The notes: generated by a model from the letters alone, not told the origin. DNA of 64,000 nucleotides from an uncultured Oscillospiraceae bacterium (GCA_900545655.1 UQZY01000004.1:15464-79463), one strand, 5' to 3'; shown: positions 54,493-63,563, numbered from the stretch's first letter. Translations and numbers: made by a program.

Positions 54493-55992
54493 ATGTTAAA
54501 GCTTCATTTTTTACTTAAACGTAAAGGTTTATCAAGCACAGTTCTTTTTAAAGCCATAGCCCTTGGGCTGGTCGGTACAATAATACTTATCTGCTTTGCA
54601 GGCTGCGGCAGTGGAAAAACAACTGACAGTAAAGCAAATACAGCAAAAACAGGCAAGGTCTCTGACAGCAGCATTTTTTCCGAAAGGGATCTTGAACAAA
54701 CCTATGATGAAAGCGTCGCCGAAAAAGTAACGCTCTCCGGAAATGAGAATGTTGAAATAACAAAAGAGGGCGTGTACGTGCTGAGCGGTACACTTGAAGA
54801 TGCGTCCGTTGTTGTAAACGTCGGAGACAGCGAAAAAGTACAGCTTGTTTTAAGCGGTGTTAACATTACAAACGAAAACAAGGCCGGAATTCTCGTTGCA
54901 AATGCCGACAAGGTGTTCATCACAACTGATAAGGAGAGTAAAAATGTAATAAGCACAAGCGGTGAATTTGAAGCATACGGCGACATATCCAATATTGACG
55001 CGGCAATTTTTTCAAAGGATGACCTTACAATAAACGGATTGGGAACGCTTGATATAACTGCCGGAAACGGACATGGAATTGTTTCAAAAAATGACCTCCG
55101 AATCACGGGAGGAACTTTAAACGTCACCGCCGCCGAGCATGGACTGACCGGTAAGGATGCCGTCAAAATCGCTGCCGGTACAATAAACGTCACCACCGGC
55201 GAAAAGGGAATCAAATCCAAGAACTCTGACGAGACCGGCAAAGGACTCGTGTATATCTGCGGCGGTGAGATAACGATTTCCGCCGGTACAGAGGGCATTG
55301 AGGGAACTAAACTTTATATAAAGGGCGGAGAGATAGATATCACCGCAAAGGACGACGGCCTCAATGCCTCAAGCAATTTTGACGAGGATATCGAGCTTGA
55401 AATATCCGGCGGAAAGCTCCATGTCGATGCCGGCGGTGACGGCATCGACTCAAACGGCAGCATCCTCGTCAGCGGCGGTGAAGCTTACGTTTCCGGCTCC
55501 GTGTCCGACGGCGACAGCGCTCTTGATTTTGAAACCTCCGCAACAATAACAGGTGGAACATTTGTCGCCGCCGGCATGTCGGGAATGGCCGAGAATTTCG
55601 GTTCTGATTCCACTCAGGGAGCAATGCTTGTAAATGTAAGCACAAGACAGGAAAACAAAGAGATTGCCGTAAAAGATTCAGACGGAAATACGATTCTTTC
55701 GTGGACTCCGGATAAGTCATATAATTCCGTTGTTATAAGCACTCCCGATATTGTAAAGGGAAACACCTATACAGTATCACTCGGAAGCGAAAAAGCCACC
55801 GTAACTATGGAAAATATCATATACGGCGAAAGCACGGGCAATGCTCCGGGAGGCATGGGCGGAATGACGCCTCCCGACGGAAATAACAAGACTCCGCCGA
55901 ACGATAATTTCGGAGACGGAAATGACGGAACTCAGGGAAAACCGGGAAACAAGGACGGTACACCCCCTGAAAAACCCGATTCCGAGACATAA
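54493..55992 (+). CDS. Carbohydrate-binding beta-helix lipoprotein (DUF4353/Cthe_2159-like)
   Basis: 499 residues. Signal peptide with lipobox CFAGC (Cys38). Residues about 80-420 are a right-handed beta-helix of many short repeats (DDLTINGLGTLDITAGNGHG, NDLRITGGTLNV, GGEITISAGTEGIEG), as in Clostridium thermocellum Cthe_2159, which binds cellulose and pectin-type polysaccharides. The C-terminal tail is rich in Gly, Asn and Pro (GGMGGMTPPDGN). Third gene of the VTC operon, 18 bp after DUF4956. Likely surface-exposed. Confidence 0.88.
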   Translation: MLKLHFLLKRKGLSSTVLFKAIALGLVGTIILICFAGCGSGKTTDSKANTAKTGKVSDSSIFSERDLEQTYDESVAEKVTLSGNENVEITKEGVYVLSGTLEDASVVVNVGDSEKVQLVLSGVNITNENKAGILVANADKVFITTDKESKNVISTSGEFEAYGDISNIDAAIFSKDDLTINGLGTLDITAGNGHGIVSKNDLRITGGTLNVTAAEHGLTGKDAVKIAAGTINVTTGEKGIKSKNSDETGKGLVYICGGEITISAGTEGIEGTKLYIKGGEIDITAKDDGLNASSNFDEDIELEISGGKLHVDAGGDGIDSNGSILVSGGEAYVSGSVSDGDSALDFETSATITGGTFVAAGMSGMAENFGSDSTQGAMLVNVSTRQENKEIAVKDSDGNTILSWTPDKSYNSVVISTPDIVKGNTYTVSLGSEKATVTMENIIYGESTGNAPGGMGGMTPPDGNNKTPPNDNFGDGNDGTQGKPGNKDGTPPEKPDSET

Positions 55993-56029
55993 AACCGGCT
56001 ATTAAAGATTTTTAAAAAAGATGTAAATC

Positions 56030-56072
56030 AAAAAGGAAAAGCAAAGCTGTACAGCCTTGCTTTTCCTTTTTT
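56030..56072. terminator. Bidirectional terminator
   Basis: 15-bp arms AAAAAGGAAAAGCAA / TTGCTTTTCCTTTTT extended by GCTGTACAGC, between the convergent lipoprotein and TSCPD genes. Confidence 0.88.
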
Positions 56073-56111
56073 AGTTATGCCAGTATTGAAGATTCAGCTA
56101 CGTTTTCATAC

Positions 56112-56369
56112 CTATGCCTGCTCCTTGTCATATGCCTCTCTTACGGCTTTCGCAAACTGGTCGGCACATGATGACGGACGCGGTCCGCAGGTGTTGCCGA
56201 GAAGCTTATCCTCTATTTCGTCAACGGTCATTCCGTCACAAAGCTTTGAGATGGCTTTGAGGTTTCCGTTACAGCCGCCGAAAAATTCGATATTTGATAT
56301 AACATCTCCGTTTATATCAAATCTTATTGCCTGTGAGCATACACCCTCGGTCTGATAAACATATTGCAT
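56112..56369 (-). CDS. TSCPD domain protein (TIGR03905-like)
   Basis: 85 residues. The cysteine-rich TSCPD fold resembles the C-terminal zinc domain of some ribonucleotide reductases: VCSQAIRFDINGD, FFGGCNGNLKAIS, and GNTCGPRPSSCADQFAKA with the conserved cysteines. Function unknown. Divergent from the OhrR-like gene. Confidence 0.92.
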   Translation of the reverse strand: MQYVYQTEGVCSQAIRFDINGDVISNIEFFGGCNGNLKAISKLCDGMTVDEIEDKLLGNTCGPRPSSCADQFAKAVREAYDKEQA

Positions 56370-56460
56370 CTTAAAAATACCTCCGATTTTATTTTATAAG
56401 CTATAAAAATAAAAAACTTCACTCTCTATTCTAACAGGCGTGTCAATAGAAAAAAAGTCC

Positions 56461-56489
56461 TTGCACCAACAAAATATATTGTGTACAAT
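56461..56489 (+). promoter_or_regulatory. Promoter and possible operator of the OhrR-like gene
   Basis: TTGCAC (56461-56466), 17-bp spacer, TACAAT (56484-56489). The inverted repeat ATTGTGTACAAT overlaps the -10 and resembles half-sites of OhrR operators (TACAATT), so autorepression is plausible. Confidence 0.7.
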
Positions 56490-56530
56490 TAGTTTAAAAA
56501 CAATACGAAAAAAACAAAAAGAGGTATAGC

Positions 56531-57220
56531 ATGTCAAACGAAAAAAACAAGGAAAAAGAAAAAGAGAAAAACACCAAAGAAAAGTTAACTAAAGACAAAA
56601 ATCAGAAAAATAAGAACCCAAAAGAAAAAAACGCCAAGGAAAAGTTAGCTAAAGACAGAAATCAGAAAAATAAGAATCCAAAAGAAAAAAACGGCAAGGA
56701 AAAAAATAAAGAGGGCTTTCTCTCCTGGCTCAACTTGTCAGATATCGCTCTTTCCGCTGTTGTTCCCGACAGCGAGATGCAGAAGCTTGACAACCAGCTG
56801 TGCTTTGCCCTGTACGTATGCTCAAAAGAGGCTGTAAGAAAGTATAAACCGTATCTTGATCCGCTCGGGCTGACTTACACGGGGTATATAACTATGATGT
56901 GCCTTTGGGAAAAAGACGGGGTCAATGTAAAAGAACTCGGAAAACGCCTTTTCCTTGATTCCGGAACTCTTACTCCCCTTCTTAAAAAGCTTGAGGGTCG
57001 AGGATATGTCGAGAGAAAACGAGACTCTCATGATGAGAGAAACATGATTGTTTCCTTAACGGAAAAGGGTCAGGAGCTGAAAAAAGAGGCTGCCGATATC
57101 CCACGAAACCTTTTAAAGGAAATACCCATAGGAAACGCAAAGGCTCTCCTTCTTCTCCAAACACTCCAGCAGCTTATGGAAGAATTTTCGGAAAGCGAAG
57201 AGAAAGAAAAACAAGGCTGA
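56531..57220 (+). CDS. OhrR-like MarR regulator with lysine-rich repeat tail
   Basis: 229 residues. The C-terminal ~145 residues are a MarR winged helix of the OhrR branch: DNQLCFALYVCSKEAVRKYK with the peroxide-sensing Cys, LTYTGYITMMCLWE, LFLDSGTLTPLLKKLE and ERKRDSHDERN. The first ~60 residues are almost only Lys, Asn, Glu and Gln, built from two ~20-residue repeats (60-bp near-identical DNA units beginning about 56576 and 56636). OhrR normally lacks such a tail. GAGG lies 6 nt before the ATG, so the tail is within the predicted protein. No ohr gene is adjacent. Confidence 0.88.
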   Translation: MSNEKNKEKEKEKNTKEKLTKDKNQKNKNPKEKNAKEKLAKDRNQKNKNPKEKNGKEKNKEGFLSWLNLSDIALSAVVPDSEMQKLDNQLCFALYVCSKEAVRKYKPYLDPLGLTYTGYITMMCLWEKDGVNVKELGKRLFLDSGTLTPLLKKLEGRGYVERKRDSHDERNMIVSLTEKGQELKKEAADIPRNLLKEIPIGNAKALLLLQTLQQLMEEFSESEEKEKQG

Positions 57221-57251
57221 ACTCTTTTATCAGATAAAGTTCAGACACATA

Positions 57252-57296
57252 AAAACACCTCATACAAAAGACAATTGTCTTTTTGTATGAGGTGTC
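57252..57296. terminator. Terminator of the NADH/ferredoxin operon
   Basis: About 19-bp stem ACACCTCATACAAAAGACA with its complement (one bulge). On the minus strand it is followed by TTTTTATG, which favours the minus-strand operon; it may also stop the OhrR-like transcript. Confidence 0.8.
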
Positions 57297-57376
57297 TTGT
57301 TATACCTGTTTCCGTTTTCTGAAACGGCTCCGAATTACCTTCGGACCGCCTCTTCAAAAAACTCCTGTTTTAAACT

Positions 57377-59404
57377 TTAGAACTTGCGCTTCATTGCGCC
57401 TGTCGGACAAGCCTCTACACAAAGTCCGCAGGTTGCACAGTAGGATGCTGCTTCAGCCTTCGGGAACATAGGATTGATAATTGTTGAGAATCCTCTGTTG
57501 TAAAGACCGATGAACGTCTTCTTCGCAACCTCTTCACAGGTTCTGTAGCAAAGTCCGCAAAGCACGCACTTGTCGGGATTGTGCTCGATAACGTCGGCAA
57601 TCTCGATAAGAGGTCTGTTATGAACCTCACCCGTGAAATTACCCGGACGGATATCGTACTTGTTTGCGTACTTTATGAGCTTACAGTCATAGTAGTCATG
57701 ACAACCGCACTCAAGGCAACGCGAAGCCTCTGCCTTTGCCTGCTCCTCGGTAAATCCGAAGTATACGGGATCAAAGTTATGCTTTCTTGCTTCTGGAGTA
57801 AGACCCGGCATCTTTTCACGTGACTGCTTCGGTCTGTCCTCAAACTCCTCAGCGGTAACCTCACGCTCAACAAAGTACGGAGCCTTGTAACGAACGTCGT
57901 CACCCTCAAGGTAGTTGTTTATGCAGAATGCAGCCTTCTGTGCCTCGGCGATTGCCTCAATGGCAATACCTGCACCGCTGTTTGTAACGTCACCGGCAGC
58001 AAATACATTGTCGATATTTGTGCGGAACGTCATCTCGTCACATACAACCGTGCCCTTGCGTGTAAGGTCAACGCCCTTCACTCCGTCACAGTTTGCAACC
58101 TGACCTATGGCCATAAGTACATTGTCAACCTTTATGTCTTCAACGGCACCCTCTATGGGAACAGGTCTGCGGCGGCCTGACTCATCCGGCTCGCCGAGCT
58201 CCATCTTCTGAAGCTTTATGCCTGTAACGTGGCCGTTCTCGCCGTAAATCTCGAGAGGATTTGTGAGGAACTTGAAGATAACTCCCTCTTCCTCAGCCTC
58301 TTCAATCTCAATGTCGGCAGCCGGCATCTCGTTACGTGTTCTTCTGTAGATAACGTATACTTCCTTAGCACCGAGTCTTACTGCGGTACGGCATGCGTCC
58401 ATTGCAGTGTTACCGCCGCCGCATACAGCTACGCGCTCACCGATAACGGGCTTCTCTCCGAGACCGAGTTTTTCAAGGAAGTAGATACCACCTTCAACGC
58501 CCTCAAGTTCTTCACCCTTAACGCCCATAGGAACGGATGTCCATGCGCCGATAGCGATAAGAACTGCGTCATATGTCTTTGTAAGAGTATCAAAGTCGAT
58601 ATCCCTGCCGAGCTTTACACCGTTTTTCATCTCAACGCCCGATTCTGCGATGATTGCAATCTCAGCGTCGAGAACCTCCTTCGGAAGTCTGTACTGCGGA
58701 ATGCCGTAACGAAGCATACCGCCCATCTTCGGCTGCTGGTCAAAAATAGTTACTGCGTGTCCGTATTCGCGGAGCTTTACAGCTGCGGTAAGACCTGCAG
58801 GACCTCCGCCGATAACAGCAACGCGCTTGCCGCTGTCTCCGGCTACCGGAATCTTATATGTGTTTCCGCTCTCAAGAACCTTGTCAGCTGCAAAAGCTTT
58901 AAGGAACGCAATTGAGATAGGCTCCTCTACAAGCTTTCTGCGGCAGGCATCCTCACAGGGATGCGGGCAAACACGTCCGATAGATGCAGGAAGCGGGAAT
59001 GCATCGTAAACAGTAGAAACTGCCTCAAAGTATTTTCCGTCCTTTATCTCATTTACGTATTTCTGACAGTCTGTCTTTGCCGGGCAGTTGAGCTTACATG
59101 GGCCGCGGCAATCACCTGTGTGGTCGGAAAGAAGAAGCTCAAGAGCGGTTCTGCGCGCGCGTACAACACGCTCGGAATCCGTATGAACCTTATAGCCCTC
59201 CTGCGGCTTAGCCGAGCATGCACGAAGAAGTTTCGGCACACCCTCAGCCTCTACAACGCACACACCGCATGCACCGTAAATGGCAGTATCCTCGCTGAAA
59301 CAAAGAGTAGGAATCTCGATGCCTGCTCTTTTTGCAGATGAGAGTATGGTGTCGTCGGCATTTGCCTCAACTTCTACTCCATCAATAAAATATTTAAAAG
59401 ACAT
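57377..59404 (-). CDS. GltD/NfnB-like flavoprotein subunit of an NADH-ferredoxin complex
   Basis: 675 residues. An N-terminal [2Fe-2S] ferredoxin domain (Cys35, 46, 49, 63) is followed by a His-Cys type cluster region (DHTGDCRGPCKLNC). A glutamate-synthase small-subunit-like core with FAD site (VAVIGGGPAGLTAA) and NAD(P) site (VAVCGGGNTAMDA) ends in AAGDVTNSG. Two C-terminal [4Fe-4S] motifs (CVLCGLCYRTCE, CATCGLCVEACP) are present. Together with the NuoF- and NuoE-like subunits this composition resembles the StnABC transhydrogenase. The gene is 13 bp after the NuoF-like gene. Confidence 0.88.
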   Translation of the reverse strand: MSFKYFIDGVEVEANADDTILSSAKRAGIEIPTLCFSEDTAIYGACGVCVVEAEGVPKLLRACSAKPQEGYKVHTDSERVVRARRTALELLLSDHTGDCRGPCKLNCPAKTDCQKYVNEIKDGKYFEAVSTVYDAFPLPASIGRVCPHPCEDACRRKLVEEPISIAFLKAFAADKVLESGNTYKIPVAGDSGKRVAVIGGGPAGLTAAVKLREYGHAVTIFDQQPKMGGMLRYGIPQYRLPKEVLDAEIAIIAESGVEMKNGVKLGRDIDFDTLTKTYDAVLIAIGAWTSVPMGVKGEELEGVEGGIYFLEKLGLGEKPVIGERVAVCGGGNTAMDACRTAVRLGAKEVYVIYRRTRNEMPAADIEIEEAEEEGVIFKFLTNPLEIYGENGHVTGIKLQKMELGEPDESGRRRPVPIEGAVEDIKVDNVLMAIGQVANCDGVKGVDLTRKGTVVCDEMTFRTNIDNVFAAGDVTNSGAGIAIEAIAEAQKAAFCINNYLEGDDVRYKAPYFVEREVTAEEFEDRPKQSREKMPGLTPEARKHNFDPVYFGFTEEQAKAEASRCLECGCHDYYDCKLIKYANKYDIRPGNFTGEVHNRPLIEIADVIEHNPDKCVLCGLCYRTCEEVAKKTFIGLYNRGFSTIINPMFPKAEAASYCATCGLCVEACPTGAMKRKF

Positions 59405-59417
59405 TGAAAATCCCTCC

Positions 59418-61175
59418 TTATTTAACTATTACTGCACCCTGACGACATACTGTCTTACAGTTGCCGCACTTGATACACTTGGTTATGTCTATGATATATG
59501 GCTTTTTAACTTCACCGGAAATTGCTTCAACCGGGCACTTTCTTGCACAAGCGCTGCAGCCGATACACTTATCGGGATCAATTGAGTATGTAATAAGGTT
59601 TACGCACTCGCCTGCCGGGCAACGCTTCTCCCTGATATGTGCTTCCATCTCATCACGGAAGTACTTGATAGTGGTGAGAACCGGGTTCGGAGCTGTCTGT
59701 CCGAGACCGCAAAGCGCACCGTCCTTGATAGCGTAGCAAAGCTCTTCGAGTTTCTCGATGTCGCCCTCTTCGCCCTCGCCCTTAACTATTCTGTCAAGGA
59801 TTTCAAGCATACGCTTTGTTCCTATACGGCAATGTATACATTTTCCGCAGCTCTCTTTTGCCGTAAAGTCGAGGAAGAACTTCGCCATACCTACCATACA
59901 GGTTGACTCGTCCATTACAACCATTCCGCCGGAGCCCATGATAGCACCGGTTGCACCGAGAGCCTTGTAGTCGATAACAGTATCAAGGAGTGATGCGGGT
60001 ATGCAACCGCCGGAAGGACCGCCGAGCTGTACAGCCTTAAACTCCTTATCATCGCGGATGCCGCCGCCGATGTCGTAAATAACCTCGCGGAGAGTTTTAC
60101 CCATCGGTATCTCAACGAGTCCGCCGCGCTTAATCTTACCTGTAAGCGCAAATACCTTTGTACCCTTGGAATCGGGAGTACCCATAGCGGCAAACGCATC
60201 ACCGCCGTTGCTTATGATCCATGCAACGTTTGCATATGTCTCAACGTTGTTGATGTTTGAAGGCTTAAACCAGTAGCCTGACTGTGCAGGGAACGGCGGC
60301 TTAAGACGCGGCATTCCGCGCTTACCCTCAAGAGACTCGATAAGAGCGGTCTCTTCACCGCAAACGAATGCTCCGGCACCTGCTTTGATTCTCATCTTGC
60401 ATGAGAAGTCAGAGCCCATGATATGGTCTCCGAGGAAGCCGCGATCGGTTGCCTCTTTTATGGCGTTTTCAAGTCTTACGATAGCAAGAGGATACTCGGC
60501 ACGAACGTAAACGATCGCCTCCTGAGCTCCGATTGCATACGCACCGATAAGCATACCCTCGATAAGTGTATGCGGGTCACCCTCGATAACGGCACGGTCC
60601 ATGAATGCGCCCGGGTCACCCTCGTCGGCGTTACAGATAAGGTACTTCTCAGTTCCCTGTGAAGCCTTTGCAGCACGCCATTTGAAGGCTGTTGAGAAGC
60701 CTGCGCCGCCACGTCCCTTAAGACCTGACTTGTCGATTTCTTCAATAACGTCATCCTGAGTCATTCCGCCGAGAACCTTCTTAAGAGCCTCATATCCGCC
60801 CTTTTCGATATACTCGTCGATGCTCATCGGATTTATGATACCGCAGTTACGAAGTGCGATTCTTGTCTGTTTTTCAAGGAAGCTTGCATCCTCTGCGGAA
60901 ATGGTGAGAGGCTCAAGTTTTGAAAGGTCGCCGCTTGTTACGGCGTCATGAATGGTTGCGGCATCCTCTTCCTTTACTCTTACGAGTCTGTGAAGGGTTC
61001 CGTTGTCCTCATAGACGTCAACTATAGGCTCAACAAAGCACATGCCGATACAGCTTGTGATGGTAACGACAGCGTTTGTCGGGTTTGACGCAGCAAAGAG
61101 CTCGTCGAGCTTTGCGTGTACTTTTCCGGCACCTGCGGCAAGTCCGCAGCTACCCTCTCCGATAACTATTTTCAT
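59418..61175 (-). CDS. NuoF/HydB-like flavoprotein subunit
   Basis: 585 residues. An N-terminal thioredoxin-like [2Fe-2S] domain, then the FMN/NADH core (GRGGAGFSTAFKWR, NADEGDPGAFMDR), an SLBB domain, and the N3-type [4Fe-4S] motif ESCGKCIHCRIGTKRM. Two C-terminal [4Fe-4S] motifs (CIGCSACARKCP, CIKCGNCKTVCR) follow. It oxidises or reduces NAD(H) at FMN. HydB and StnB share this layout. It starts with ATGA overlapping the stop of the NuoE-like gene. Confidence 0.92.
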   Translation of the reverse strand: MKIVIGEGSCGLAAGAGKVHAKLDELFAASNPTNAVVTITSCIGMCFVEPIVDVYEDNGTLHRLVRVKEEDAATIHDAVTSGDLSKLEPLTISAEDASFLEKQTRIALRNCGIINPMSIDEYIEKGGYEALKKVLGGMTQDDVIEEIDKSGLKGRGGAGFSTAFKWRAAKASQGTEKYLICNADEGDPGAFMDRAVIEGDPHTLIEGMLIGAYAIGAQEAIVYVRAEYPLAIVRLENAIKEATDRGFLGDHIMGSDFSCKMRIKAGAGAFVCGEETALIESLEGKRGMPRLKPPFPAQSGYWFKPSNINNVETYANVAWIISNGGDAFAAMGTPDSKGTKVFALTGKIKRGGLVEIPMGKTLREVIYDIGGGIRDDKEFKAVQLGGPSGGCIPASLLDTVIDYKALGATGAIMGSGGMVVMDESTCMVGMAKFFLDFTAKESCGKCIHCRIGTKRMLEILDRIVKGEGEEGDIEKLEELCYAIKDGALCGLGQTAPNPVLTTIKYFRDEMEAHIREKRCPAGECVNLITYSIDPDKCIGCSACARKCPVEAISGEVKKPYIIDITKCIKCGNCKTVCRQGAVIVK

Positions 61176-61672
61176 TCTGCGTCACCTGCTTTCTGTGCCA
61201 ATTCACGAAGAATGGTCTTAGTTTTGTCCGGTGTAAGGCTTCCGTATGTCTCTCCGTTTATCATCATAACAGGTGACAAACTGCAACAACCGAGACATGC
61301 AACGTGCTTAAGAGTGAAAAGTCCGTCGTCGGTTGTTTCACCGTCAACTATACCGATTTCATCCTTAATGGCAGAAGCAATAAGCTCTGAACCGTTTACG
61401 TGGCAGGCTGTACCCTGACAAAGCATGATTAGATACTTTCCTACAGGCTTAAGTCTGAACTGAGTGTAAAAGGTAGCAACACCCATTACCTTTGCCGGAG
61501 CAACACCGATTTCTTCTGCGATGTGATAAATAACATCTACCGGCAGATAACCGTATATACCCTGTGCTTTTTGCAGGATAGCAATAAGGCTGCCCGGAAT
61601 GCTCCTATAGTGATCAAGAGTCTCTTTTAAGAGAGAAAGATCGCTATGATTCTGGTTGCAACAACAATCCAA
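61172..61672 (-). CDS. NuoE/HydC-like [2Fe-2S] subunit
   Basis: 166 residues. Thioredoxin-fold ferredoxin with helical N-terminal part (ILQKAQGIYGYLP, IGVAPAKVMGVATFYTQF) and the four cluster cysteines in CQGTAC and ACLGCC. It starts at a TTG with GGAGG 7 nt upstream. First gene of the three-gene operon; a short Cys-rich start (DCCCNQ) is present. Confidence 0.92.
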   Translation of the reverse strand: MDCCCNQNHSDLSLLKETLDHYRSIPGSLIAILQKAQGIYGYLPVDVIYHIAEEIGVAPAKVMGVATFYTQFRLKPVGKYLIMLCQGTACHVNGSELIASAIKDEIGIVDGETTDDGLFTLKHVACLGCCSLSPVMMINGETYGSLTPDKTKTILRELAQKAGDAE

Positions 61673-61751
61673 AATAATTCCTCCTTCATAGTTTTTGTTA
61701 TTGTTAAAGATTTATTTTGGCTTAACCACTAACTTTAATATGATAACATAA

Positions 61752-61782
61752 ATCGCCCAAGGAAATAAACCCCTTGAGCGAT
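61752..61782. other. Hairpin upstream of the NuoE-like gene
   Basis: Arms ATCGCCCAAGG / CCTTGAGCGAT with one mismatch. It could end the upstream antiporter transcript weakly, or act as an operator: a candidate TTGTCA-16-TATCGC promoter on the minus strand has its -10 in this repeat. Confidence 0.5.
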
Positions 61783-61911
61783 ATTTTTTCGGGTATTTTT
61801 GACAAACATTTCACATGTTATCTATACCAAATGTATGCAAATGCATTACACATTTTACTTTTGTAACATTTACTGTTGTTTAAGGGTAAATCATGTGCGT
61901 GTCGCGTGCGT

Positions 61912-62928
61912 TCAACCTACAAACTGAAAGACACAGTACAGCACGTAGATACACAGAAGCAGAATTCCCTGTGCCCTGAAAAGCTTACCCTTGAAGAGCG
62001 CCGGGACGGTCAATATAAGCGATACTCCGAGCATAACCGGAATGTCCACAACGAGGCTTGCATTCATACCTGCGATAAGCTTGCTCGCCGGTATATAGAA
62101 CGGATTCAGCGTGATTGAAAGACCGCTTACGAGGACGAGGTTGAACATGTTCGCACCGATTATGTTACCGAGGGAGAGAAGTCCGTGACCCTTTCTGAGT
62201 GACTGAATGGCTGTTACAAGCTCCGGCAGCGATGTACCGAGTGCCACAAACGTAAGCGCAATTACAGACTCAGGAACACCGAGTCCCTGGGCAATTTTCG
62301 TGCCGTTATCAACAAGAAGATTTGCTCCGACAGCAATGAGAGCCGCTCCTATAACCAAGAGCACGATTTCCTTCACAAGCGGTGCTTTTTCACTTTTTTC
62401 AAGTTCCTCTTTAAGCTCATCGTTTTCAGGTATTTCAGCCGCACCGTCAGCCGTTGACAGTTCATGATTTTTGTTTCCTCTTACCGCAGTCCTTATCTGA
62501 AGAGCCATATAAACCGCAAAGATAAGAAGGAGAACTATGCCGACAACTCTTGAAAAATAGCCTGTTGTGTACGAGATAATCGAATAAAATACCGCTGCCG
62601 TAAAGAAAAACGCAACAGGAATTTTAAGCGTCTCCTTGTTTACCGTTGACGGCTTTATAGCTATCGTAAGAGCGCAGATGAGAGCCGTGTTGCAGATGAT
62701 AGAGCCTATAGCGTTTCCGTAGGCAATCTCACCGTGTCCCTGTACCGCGGACGTTGCCGAAACCATAACCTCCGGCAATGTAGTACCTATGGACACAACT
62801 GTCGCACCGATAAGAATATCCGGCACGTGGAATCTTTTTGCTATTCCTGTAGCTCCGTCTACGAACCAGTCACCGCCTTTTATGAGAAGAACAAGTCCGA
62901 GTGTGAATAATAAAATGGGAACAACCAT
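61912..62928 (-). CDS. Calcium/sodium antiporter, CaCA family (YrbG-like)
   Basis: 338 residues, about ten membrane segments in two inverted halves. The alpha repeats are clear: GATVVSIGTTLPEVMVSATS with GNAIGSIICN, and TFVALGTSLPELVTAIQS with GNIIGANMFN. An acidic cytoplasmic loop lies between them (about 155-180). GGAGG lies 9 nt before the ATG. It exchanges Ca2+ (possibly Mn2+) for Na+ or H+. It follows mntP by 44 bp. Confidence 0.93.
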   Translation of the reverse strand: MVVPILLFTLGLVLLIKGGDWFVDGATGIAKRFHVPDILIGATVVSIGTTLPEVMVSATSAVQGHGEIAYGNAIGSIICNTALICALTIAIKPSTVNKETLKIPVAFFFTAAVFYSIISYTTGYFSRVVGIVLLLIFAVYMALQIRTAVRGNKNHELSTADGAAEIPENDELKEELEKSEKAPLVKEIVLLVIGAALIAVGANLLVDNGTKIAQGLGVPESVIALTFVALGTSLPELVTAIQSLRKGHGLLSLGNIIGANMFNLVLVSGLSITLNPFYIPASKLIAGMNASLVVDIPVMLGVSLILTVPALFKGKLFRAQGILLLCIYVLYCVFQFVG

Positions 62929-62972
62929 TTTTCAGGGCCTCCTTATTTGACCGTAATCTGTCTGTTGATTTA

Positions 62973-63563
62973 CTACCTTATACCTGTCACGAAAATCTCT
63001 ATGCCGATTGCTATGAGAATCACGCCGCCGAGTATGTTAGCTTTGTCTCCGAGCTTTTCACCGAAATTCTTTCCGGCAAGAAGTCCGACAAGACAAATAA
63101 CCATTGTGACCGCGGCGATTATGAGTGCGCACACAAATGCCATAAGCGGTCCGTAATCGGAAATTGTAAAGCCTACCGACAATGCATCTATGGATGTTGC
63201 CACACCCTGCACGAAAAGACCTCCGACGGTGAGCCTTGAAACCTCATACTCCTCACCTTTTGTCTTTCTTTCAACGCCCTCTCTGACCATGTTCACGCCT
63301 ATCGAGAGAAGCAGAATCAGAGCAATCCACGGAATGAACGTCTCGAATGACTTAAAATACTGCAATATAGTATGCACACAAAGCCACCCGATCATCGGCA
63401 TAAGCGCCTGAAAAAATGCAAATGTTCCCGCAATACAAGCGGTTTTTTTCTTCGTCATATGCGGTTCATTGAGACCGTTCGCAATAGATACCGAAAACGC
63501 ATCCATAGCAAGCCCGATACCGAGAAGAATGCTGTTAAAGAAAAAGACAAAATCCCATGTCAT
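62973..63563 (-). CDS. mntP: Manganese efflux pump MntP
   Basis: 196 residues from the ATG at 63563 (GGAGGA 8 nt upstream); the longer frame runs into the riboswitch. Six membrane segments in two repeats with the conserved AMDAFSVSIANG and TSIDALSVGFTIS motifs holding the metal-binding Asp residues. It exports Mn2+. A yybP-ykoY riboswitch precedes it. Confidence 0.95.
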   Translation of the reverse strand: MTWDFVFFFNSILLGIGLAMDAFSVSIANGLNEPHMTKKKTACIAGTFAFFQALMPMIGWLCVHTILQYFKSFETFIPWIALILLLSIGVNMVREGVERKTKGEEYEVSRLTVGGLFVQGVATSIDALSVGFTISDYGPLMAFVCALIIAAVTMVICLVGLLAGKNFGEKLGDKANILGGVILIAIGIEIFVTGIR

